This document shows, piece by piece, positions 14,464 to 19,518 of a stretch of DNA of 19,518 bases. The stretch is from assembly GCA_038321545.1 (NCBI GenBank), contig JBBQFB010000056.1:1-19518 (forward strand), read 5' to 3'. Each line of letters opens with the position of its first letter. Position 1 is the stretch's first letter. The stretch comes from VFJZ01 sp038321545. Lineage in GTDB: Bacteria > Actinomycetota > Thermoleophilia > Gaiellales > F1-60-MAGs149. A model generated the notes under the pieces. The model had not been told where the DNA came from. It ran no database searches and saw nothing but the letters and a program-made list of their open reading frames with translations. The translations under genes were made by a program, and so were the position numbers.

Positions 14464-15162
14464 GTGGCCGACCAGCCCGTGGTGCTCGTGATCGACGACG
14501 AGGACTCCATCCAGAAGCTCCTGAACGCGGCCCTCGAACGCGATGGCTATCGCATCGTGGGCGCCCGCGACGCCGCGGAGGGCCTGATCGCGTTCGAGCG
14601 CGAGCAGCCTGACGTGATCCTGCTCGACGTGATGCTGCCCGACCTCTCGGGCCGCGAGGTGTGCCGGCGCATCCGGGCCACCTCGGCGGTGCCGATCATC
14701 ATGCTGTCGGCGCTCGACGAGGAGGTGGACAAGGTCGTCGGTCTCGAGCTCGGCGCCGACGACTACATCACGAAGCCGTTCGGCATGCGCGAGCTGCGCA
14801 GCCGTGTCCGCGCCGTCCTGCGGCGCTCGCAGCGGGCGCCGGCCACCGCCGAGGGCGACGGCGAGCGGTTGGAGGTGGGCGACGTGCTGCTCGATCCGGC
14901 GCGCCGCGTCGTCACCGTCGCCGCGTCGACGGTCGACCTCACCTACGTGGAGTTCGAGCTGCTGCAGATGCTGATGACCAGCCCCGGCCGGGTGTTCTCG
15001 CGGTCGCAGCTACTGGACGGCGTGTGGGGCTCGTCCGACTTCCGCGAACCGCGAACCGTCGACGTGCACGTGCGCCACCTGCGTGAGAAGCTCGAACCGA
15101 CGCCGAGCGAGCCGCGGTACATCCAGACCGTGCGCGGCGTCGGCTACCGCTTCGCGGACTGA
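14464..15162 (+). CDS. OmpR/PhoB-family response regulator
   Basis: A 232-residue two-component response regulator. The receiver domain (about 5-118) has the acidic pair in VIDDED, the phosphoryl-accepting Asp55 in LLDVMLPD, the Ser/Thr switch in IIMLSA and Lys104 in ITKPF. The winged-helix DNA-binding domain (about 135-231) shows LTYVEFELLQMLMTSPGRVFSRSQLLDGVWG, the recognition helix RTVDVHVRHLREKLE and the wing YIQTVRGVGYRF. This is a transcription factor activated by phosphorylation. GTG 14464 follows a TAGCAT box by 7 nt. Its TGA overlaps the kinase ATG (TGATG), so the pair is co-translated. The htrA-like gene at the end of the operon suggests that it controls envelope protein quality, as MprA does in mycobacteria or CssR in Bacillus; it may also repress or activate the divergent M28-like gene. 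Confidence 0.94.
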   Translation: MADQPVVLVIDDEDSIQKLLNAALERDGYRIVGARDAAEGLIAFEREQPDVILLDVMLPDLSGREVCRRIRATSAVPIIMLSALDEEVDKVVGLELGADDYITKPFGMRELRSRVRAVLRRSQRAPATAEGDGERLEVGDVLLDPARRVVTVAASTVDLTYVEFELLQMLMTSPGRVFSRSQLLDGVWGSSDFREPRTVDVHVRHLREKLEPTPSEPRYIQTVRGVGYRFAD

Positions 15163-16580
15163 TGCCGTCGGTCGCCGCCATCATCTTCCCGTTCCGGCGG
15201 CTCGCGATCTGGCTGTCGGTCCTGGTGCTGCTGGTCGCCGCGCTGGCGCTCGGCATCACCGCGCTGCTGGTCGTCCCGTCGCTGCGCGACAACCTGGTGC
15301 GCGCGCGGGTGGCGGAGATCGATCGGAGCGCAAAGGCGAATCTCCCGCTCTTCCTCAACAACGAGCCCGTCGACGCCGTTCAGTTCTACGAGCAGCTGAC
15401 GGGGAACCGGGCCTCGGTCCTGCGCACCCTCAACGACCGCGGCGACTTCCTCCAGGTGGCCGGCAACGTCGCGAACGTCACGACCGATCCGCTGGCGAGC
15501 GAGGCCCGCACGAAGGGGACACTGTCGCGGGCGGTCCGCACGAACCGGCGCTTCGCCGCGGAGACCGCGATCCCGATCGGCCCGCGGACGGGCGCGAACA
15601 GCCAGTACGTCGTCCTGTTCATCTCGCCGCTGAACGACGTGGCCCGGACCGTCGACACGGTCCGGCGCGACGTCGTGATCGCGGTGCTGATCGCCCTCCC
15701 GGCCAGCTGGCTGGTCGGGCTGCTGGCCGCGATCGCCCTGGCCGCCCGGATCCGCCGGCTGGAGCGCGCGACGCGCCGGATCGCGGCCGGCAACCTGACG
15801 ACGCCGGTGACCGACGACGGGCGTGACGAGATCCACGAGCTGGCCCGCGCCTTCGACGACATGCGCCGGCGGCTGGAACGTACCGACCGCTCCCGGCGCG
15901 AGTTCATCGCCAACGCCTCGCACGAGCTGCGCACGCCGCTGTTCGCACTCGGTGGCTTCCTCGAGCTGCTCGAGGACGAGGAGGATCCCGCCGCGCGCCG
16001 CGAGTTCGTCGCGACGATGCACGGCCAGGTCTCGCGGCTGACGCGTCTCGCGACCGACCTGCTCGACCTGTCGCGCCTCGATGCCGGCGGCGTCCAGGTG
16101 GCGAAGGACGAGGTGGACGTCGCCGGCGTCGCCTCGCAGACGGCACAGGACTTCGCGGCCACCGCGGAGCAGCTCGGCAGCAGCGTGGCCGCCGCCGGCA
16201 GCAGCTCGGCGTTCGCGATCGCCGACGAGGCCCGGGTGGCGCAGGTCGCGCGGGCGCTGGTCGACAACGCGCTCCGGCACAACCCGCCGGGAGTCGAGGT
16301 GACGCTGACGGTGACGGAGGCCGATGGTTCGGTCGAGCTCGTCGTCGCGGACGACGGGCCACCCATCGACCCGTCGTCCGCCGAGCGGCTGTTCGACCGC
16401 TTCTACCGCGGTCCCGGCGGCGGTGAGGGCTCGGGGCTCGGCCTCGCGATCGCCAACGAGCTCGCGCAGCGCATGGGCGGGCAGCTCGTGCTCGAGCAGG
16501 GCGACGGACGTCGCGGCAAGGCGTTCCGCCTGACGCTCCCGGGTGCCCTGCACCTGGCGCCGACTATGCTGGGTGCATGA
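15162..16580 (+). CDS. sensor histidine kinase (HAMP, HisKA, HATPase_c)
   Basis: A 472-residue membrane sensor kinase. TM1 covers about residues 14-38, an extracytoplasmic sensor region about 40-168, TM2 about 171-195 and a HAMP linker 196-248 (RIRRLERATRRIAAGNLTTPV). The H box is NASHELRTPL with His254; the N box is VDNALRHNP (Asn369), the F box FDRFYRG and the G2 box GEGSGLGLAIANEL. The G1 box reads VADDGPPI, with Pro in place of the second Gly of DxGxG, a mild deviation common enough not to imply inactivity. The sensor region has no domain I recognise. The gene overlaps the regulator by 1 bp upstream and the protease by 4 bp (ATGA) downstream, making a regulator-kinase-protease unit. The expected partner is the adjacent OmpR-type regulator. 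Confidence 0.93.
   Translation: MPSVAAIIFPFRRLAIWLSVLVLLVAALALGITALLVVPSLRDNLVRARVAEIDRSAKANLPLFLNNEPVDAVQFYEQLTGNRASVLRTLNDRGDFLQVAGNVANVTTDPLASEARTKGTLSRAVRTNRRFAAETAIPIGPRTGANSQYVVLFISPLNDVARTVDTVRRDVVIAVLIALPASWLVGLLAAIALAARIRRLERATRRIAAGNLTTPVTDDGRDEIHELARAFDDMRRRLERTDRSRREFIANASHELRTPLFALGGFLELLEDEEDPAARREFVATMHGQVSRLTRLATDLLDLSRLDAGGVQVAKDEVDVAGVASQTAQDFAATAEQLGSSVAAAGSSSAFAIADEARVAQVARALVDNALRHNPPGVEVTLTVTEADGSVELVVADDGPPIDPSSAERLFDRFYRGPGGGEGSGLGLAIANELAQRMGGQLVLEQGDGRRGKAFRLTLPGALHLAPTMLGA
16565..16570 (+). promoter_or_regulatory. possible internal -10 box TATGCT for the HtrA gene
   Basis: TATGCT lies inside the last codons of the kinase gene, 6 nt before the protease ATG, at the same spacing as other boxes in the window. 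It would allow the protease to be made without the two-component genes. The ATGA overlap alone can also explain expression by coupling. Confidence 0.35.
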
Positions 16581-17785
16581 GCCGCGGTTGGATCGTGCCC
16601 CTCGCGATCGCCTTCGGGGCGGGTCTCGCGGGCGGCGGCGTGGCCGTCTTGGCGGGCGCCACTGACGGTCGCACGACCACGGTCACGGTGTCCGGCGGCT
16701 CGGGCTCGGAGGCCGCCGCGCCGGCGGTCACGGCGGCCGTCGCGCGGGTCACCAGCGGGTCGTTCGACGCCCCTGCCATCTATCACGCCGCCGCACCGGG
16801 CGTGGTCACGATCAGCGCCGTGGTCGGTGGCGATGCCGTCGATGGCTCGGGCTTCGTGGTCTCCGCCGAGGGCCACGTGGTCACGAACGCGCACGTCGTC
16901 ACCGACTCGCCGGACCACGGCGCCGACTCGAGCACCAAGGTCAAGGCTGGACACGACTTCTTCGTGCACTTCCAGGACGGCAACACCCTGCCGGCCAAGC
17001 TGGTCGGGTTCGATCTGTTCGACGACGTGGCGGTGCTGAAGGTCGATCCCACCCGCGAGCCGCTGACGGTGCTGCAGTTCGGCCGCGCCCGGGACCTGAA
17101 GGTCGGCGACCCGCTGGCGGTGATCGGGTCGCCGTTCGGCGAGGAGCAGGAGCAGTCGTTGTCGGTCGGGGTCGTCGCCGCGGTGAACCGCGAGATCGAC
17201 GCCCCCGCAACCGACTTCACGACGCCCGGCGCGATCCAGACGGATGCCGCGATCAACCACGGCAACTCGGGCGGCCCGGTGCTCGGCCGGGACGGCCGGG
17301 TGGTCGGGGTGGCCGCGCAGATCCTCACCGACGGCAACAACGACGCCTGGACCGGCATCGGCTTCGCGATCCCGTCCGAGGCGGCCGCCCGGTCGTACAA
17401 GGAGCTCGTCGCCCAGGGCCGCGTCAGCTACGCCTGGCTCGGCGTCGCCACGCGGCCGCTCAGCCGCGAGCTGGCACGCACCTTCAAGCTCCCCGTCACC
17501 GAGGGCCTGCTGGTGAACAGCGTCACGCCGAGCGGTCCCGCCGCCGCAGCCGGCCTGACGGCCGGCTCCAAGACCGCTGACTTCCAGGACGGCGGCACGG
17601 TGCACCCGGCGGGCGACATCCTGGTCTCGTTCGACGGCGAGCAGGTGCGCGCGCCGGCCGAGCTGGGTGCGATGGTGGCACTGGCCGAGCCGGGCTCGAC
17701 GGTGCCGGTGGAGATCTACCGCGACGGCCAGCGTCGCACCGTGCAGGTCAAGCTGGGCCATCGCCCGGCGCGGCTCCCGGGGTAG
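16577..17785 (+). CDS. HtrA/DegP-like serine protease with PDZ domain
   Basis: A 402-residue membrane-anchored trypsin-like protease for misfolded envelope proteins. An N-terminal membrane helix covers about residues 5-28, followed by a low-complexity linker to about 65. The protease domain has the full triad: His106 in VTNAHVV, Asp150 in DLFDDVAVLKV and Ser231 in HGNSGGPVLG. A single PDZ domain covers about 285-395 (AWLGVATRPL, TEGLLVNSVTPSGPAAAAGL, GDILVSFDGEQV). This is the PepD/HtrA layout of Actinobacteria. It overlaps the kinase gene by 4 bp, so it belongs to the same operon and is the probable output of the two-component system, which in mycobacteria (MprAB-PepD) forms a feedback loop. 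An insert between the His and Asp regions (DSPDHGADSSTKVKAGHD) is slightly longer than usual. Confidence 0.92.
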   Translation: MSRGWIVPLAIAFGAGLAGGGVAVLAGATDGRTTTVTVSGGSGSEAAAPAVTAAVARVTSGSFDAPAIYHAAAPGVVTISAVVGGDAVDGSGFVVSAEGHVVTNAHVVTDSPDHGADSSTKVKAGHDFFVHFQDGNTLPAKLVGFDLFDDVAVLKVDPTREPLTVLQFGRARDLKVGDPLAVIGSPFGEEQEQSLSVGVVAAVNREIDAPATDFTTPGAIQTDAAINHGNSGGPVLGRDGRVVGVAAQILTDGNNDAWTGIGFAIPSEAAARSYKELVAQGRVSYAWLGVATRPLSRELARTFKLPVTEGLLVNSVTPSGPAAAAGLTAGSKTADFQDGGTVHPAGDILVSFDGEQVRAPAELGAMVALAEPGSTVPVEIYRDGQRRTVQVKLGHRPARLPG

Positions 17786-17796
17786 GTTCGCTCCTG

Positions 17797-17802
17797 TACG
17801 CT
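17797..17802 (+). promoter_or_regulatory. candidate -10 box TACGCT for the GT20 gene
   Basis: TACGCT is followed by 8 nt and the ATG at 17811, in the 25-bp gap after the protease gene. No Shine-Dalgarno sequence is present, fitting a leaderless transcript. Confidence 0.45.
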
Positions 17803-17810
17803 CCGCCGCC

Positions 17811-19274
17811 ATGCGCGCCGCGCGCCGACGACTGGTGATCGCCTCGAACCGCGGGCCGATCGTCTACGGCCGGAACGACGGCCAGCGCACGGCCCGGCGA
17901 GGCGGAGGAGGGCTCGTGACGGCCCTGTCGGGGCTGGTCGCGAGCCAGGACGTGACGTGGGTCGCAGCCGCCATCTCGACCGAGGACGACGTCGTCGCGT
18001 CCGAGCAGGAGGGCAGCTTCGAGGAGACCGACCGGAGCGGCAACCCGTTCCGGCTGCGGCTCGTCCGCCTCGAGCGCGCCGACTACGACCGGTACTACAA
18101 CGTGTTTGCGAACCCGCTGCTGTGGTTCATCCAGCACGGTCTCTGGAACCGGCCGTACGCGCCCGAGATGAGCGCCGCGACGCGGGCCGCGTGGGAGTCG
18201 TACCGGCGGGTGAACGAGGCGTTCTCGGAGGCCATCGCCGACGAGTGCGGCGAGGCCGACGCGGTGCTCGTCCACGACTACCAGCTGTACCTCGTGCCGC
18301 GCATGCTCCGCGCCGCCGGCGTGCGGGCGCCGCTGTCGCACTTCACGCACATCCCGTGGCCAGGCCCCGACGCGTGGCGCGTGCTGACGGCCGACATGCG
18401 GATCGGATTGCTCGAGGGCCTGCTCGGCGCCGACGTGATCGGCTTCCACACCAACCGGTCGGTGCGGGCGTTTCTGGCCACGGCCGAGGAGTACGTCGGC
18501 GAGGCGTTCGTCGACCACGTGCGGCCACGGGTGACGCTGCGCGAGGCCGTCACCCACGTGCGGGCCTACCCGATCTCGGTCGATCCCGAGGAGTTCCGGG
18601 CGCTCGCTCGCGAGGACGCCGTGACGGAGGCCGAGGCCCGGCTGGTCGCCGACCGGCCCGAACGGCTGGTGCTCCGCGTCGACCGCACCGACCCGTCCAA
18701 GAACGTGGTGCGCGGCTTTCACGCGTTCGCCCGGTTCCTGGCCCGCCACCCCGAGTGGCACGGCCGCGTCCAGATGCTCGCACTACTGGACCCGTCCAGG
18801 CAGGAGATACCGGATTATGCGGAGTACGTTGGAGCGATCCACCGTGCCGCGCGTGAGGTGAACGACCAGTTCTCCGACCCGGGTTGGACACCCATCGACC
18901 TCCGGGTCTCGGATAACTTCGCCCAGGCGATCGCCGCGTACAAGCAGTACGACGTCCTCCTCGTCAACGCCATCGTCGACGGAATGAACCTGATTGCGAA
19001 GGAAGCCCCTCTCGTGAACGAACGCGCTGGCGTCCTGGTCCTGTCCGAGAACGCCGGGGCTCACGAGGAGCTCGGCGCGTTCGCGCTGTCGGTCAACCCG
19101 TTCGACCTCGAGGGGACGGCCGACGCCATCGAGGAGGCGCTCACGATGCCCGACGACGAGCGCGAGCGGCGCGCCGCGGGCATCCGTGCCCAGGTGCGCG
19201 AGCACGACGTGCGGGCCTGGATCACCGGCCAGCTGGCCGATCTCGACTCGATCGTCGAAGGAGGTGCGCGGTGA
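17811..19274 (+). CDS. GT20 glycosyltransferase, trehalose-6-phosphate synthase-like
   Basis: A 487-residue cytoplasmic retaining glycosyltransferase of family GT20. OtsA makes trehalose-6-phosphate from UDP-glucose (or GDP-glucose) and glucose-6-phosphate. Visible motifs: VIASNRGPIVYG, the nucleotide-sugar loop GGGGLVTAL, YYNVFANPLLWFIQHGLW, VHDYQLYLVPRML (Asp156), the HIPWPGPD loop (His180), RVDRTDPSKN (Arg289, Lys297), DGMNLIAKEA (Asp390) and VLSENAGAHEEL. The Arg-to-Lys spacing is longer than the R-x-D-x-x-K of E. coli OtsA, a form I associate with actinobacterial members. No trehalose-6-phosphate phosphatase gene is adjacent, so glucosylglycerol-phosphate synthase or a pseudo-glycosyltransferase of the VldE kind cannot be excluded. 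ATG 17811 follows a TACGCT box by 8 nt. Its stop overlaps the start of the BKACE gene. Confidence 0.85.
   Translation: MRAARRRLVIASNRGPIVYGRNDGQRTARRGGGGLVTALSGLVASQDVTWVAAAISTEDDVVASEQEGSFEETDRSGNPFRLRLVRLERADYDRYYNVFANPLLWFIQHGLWNRPYAPEMSAATRAAWESYRRVNEAFSEAIADECGEADAVLVHDYQLYLVPRMLRAAGVRAPLSHFTHIPWPGPDAWRVLTADMRIGLLEGLLGADVIGFHTNRSVRAFLATAEEYVGEAFVDHVRPRVTLREAVTHVRAYPISVDPEEFRALAREDAVTEAEARLVADRPERLVLRVDRTDPSKNVVRGFHAFARFLARHPEWHGRVQMLALLDPSRQEIPDYAEYVGAIHRAAREVNDQFSDPGWTPIDLRVSDNFAQAIAAYKQYDVLLVNAIVDGMNLIAKEAPLVNERAGVLVLSENAGAHEELGAFALSVNPFDLEGTADAIEEALTMPDDERERRAAGIRAQVREHDVRAWITGQLADLDSIVEGGAR
19258..19266 (+). promoter_or_regulatory. strong Shine-Dalgarno (AAGGAGGTG) for the BKACE gene
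   Basis: AAGGAGGTG lies in the last codons of the GT20 gene, 4 nt before the GTG at 19271. It is the best ribosome binding site in the window and decides the BKACE start. It contrasts with the SD-less starts that follow TANNNT boxes. Confidence 0.8.
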
Positions 19275-19518
19275 GCGACTCGATGCTGATCGTCGCTGCC
19301 CTGAACGGCACTCGCTCGCGCCTCGAGTGCCCGAAGGTGCCGCTGACCGCCGAGGATCTCGCCATCGAGGCGAAGCGCGCCGTCGATGCCGGCGCCGGCA
19401 TCGTGCACGTCCACGCCCGCAAGAAGGACGGCCTGCCGGCGTTCGACCTGTTCATCGAGGACGTCGTGAAGGCGATCCGCGGCAAGGTCGACGTGCCGAT
19501 CTCGATCTCGACGCAGCG
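19271..19518 (+). CDS. BKACE-family (DUF849, 3-keto-5-aminohexanoate cleavage-like) enzyme, N-terminal part
   Basis: The first 82 residues of a beta-keto acid cleavage enzyme; the gene runs past the window end. BKACE enzymes are zinc-dependent TIM barrels that condense a beta-keto acid with acetyl-CoA, giving a CoA ester and acetoacetate; Kce of lysine fermentation is the type member. Visible features are the first strand MLIVAALNGTRSR, PLTAEDLAIEAKRAVDAGAGIVHVHAR with the metal-binding His46-x-His48, and the third strand VDVPISIST. Substrate specificity is set by residues further on and cannot be read here. GTG 19271 is fixed by a near-perfect Shine-Dalgarno sequence; it overlaps the GT20 stop as GTGA. 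The functional link to GT20 is not obvious and may reflect packing rather than a pathway. Confidence 0.88.
   Translation, partial: MSDSMLIVAALNGTRSRLECPKVPLTAEDLAIEAKRAVDAGAGIVHVHARKKDGLPAFDLFIEDVVKAIRGKVDVPISISTQ

Overview
The window is gene-dense, very GC-rich bacterial chromosome with GTG starts, almost no intergenic space and many 1-4 bp gene overlaps. A class E-like sortase, a PknB-like kinase fold, a DUF151 protein, a GT20 enzyme with an R-V-D-R-T-D-P-S-K-N motif, and TANNNT boxes placed 6-9 nt before start codons all point to Actinomycetota. A deep-branching class such as Thermoleophilia is my guess and is not shown by the sequence. I saw no tRNA, rRNA, CRISPR array, insertion sequence or phage gene. 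No gene-free stretch exceeds about 60 bp.

Layout. (1) 1-4059, plus strand: the 3' end of a short-chain dehydrogenase, a GntR/UTRA regulator, an active-looking ketosynthase (KAS II type), a histidinol-dehydrogenase-family protein with altered zinc ligands, and a DUF151 nuclease-family protein. The first four are tightly coupled and look like one regulated lipid or secondary-metabolic operon. (2) 4070-6542, minus strand: a lipoprotein resembling a metal or cobalamin binding protein, then a HAD phosphatase, a CPBP membrane protease and a small AroQ-type chorismate mutase. (3) 6602-9479, plus strand: a small MscS channel and a class A penicillin-binding protein. (4) 9501-10691, minus strand: a membrane-anchored pseudokinase converging on the PBP gene. 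It is divergent from moeA (10736-11920), with a palindromic AT box between them. (5) 11936-14435, minus strand: a large membrane protein with a degenerate M28 peptidase domain, followed by a class E-like sortase. (6) 14464-17785, plus strand: response regulator, sensor kinase and HtrA protease, an arrangement like MprAB-PepD or CssRS-HtrA. (7) 17811-19518, plus strand: a GT20 trehalose-6-phosphate synthase-like enzyme and the start of a BKACE (DUF849) enzyme that runs off the window.

The middle and right of the window share an envelope theme: mechanosensitive channel, peptidoglycan synthase, pseudokinase, sortase, protease-like membrane protein and envelope-stress two-component system with HtrA. 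The most unusual points are three family members that have lost canonical catalytic or metal residues (the HisD-like protein, the M28-like protein and the kinase-like protein) and a recurrent leaderless-type promoter arrangement. I found no clear evidence of a wholly new defence or mobile system.
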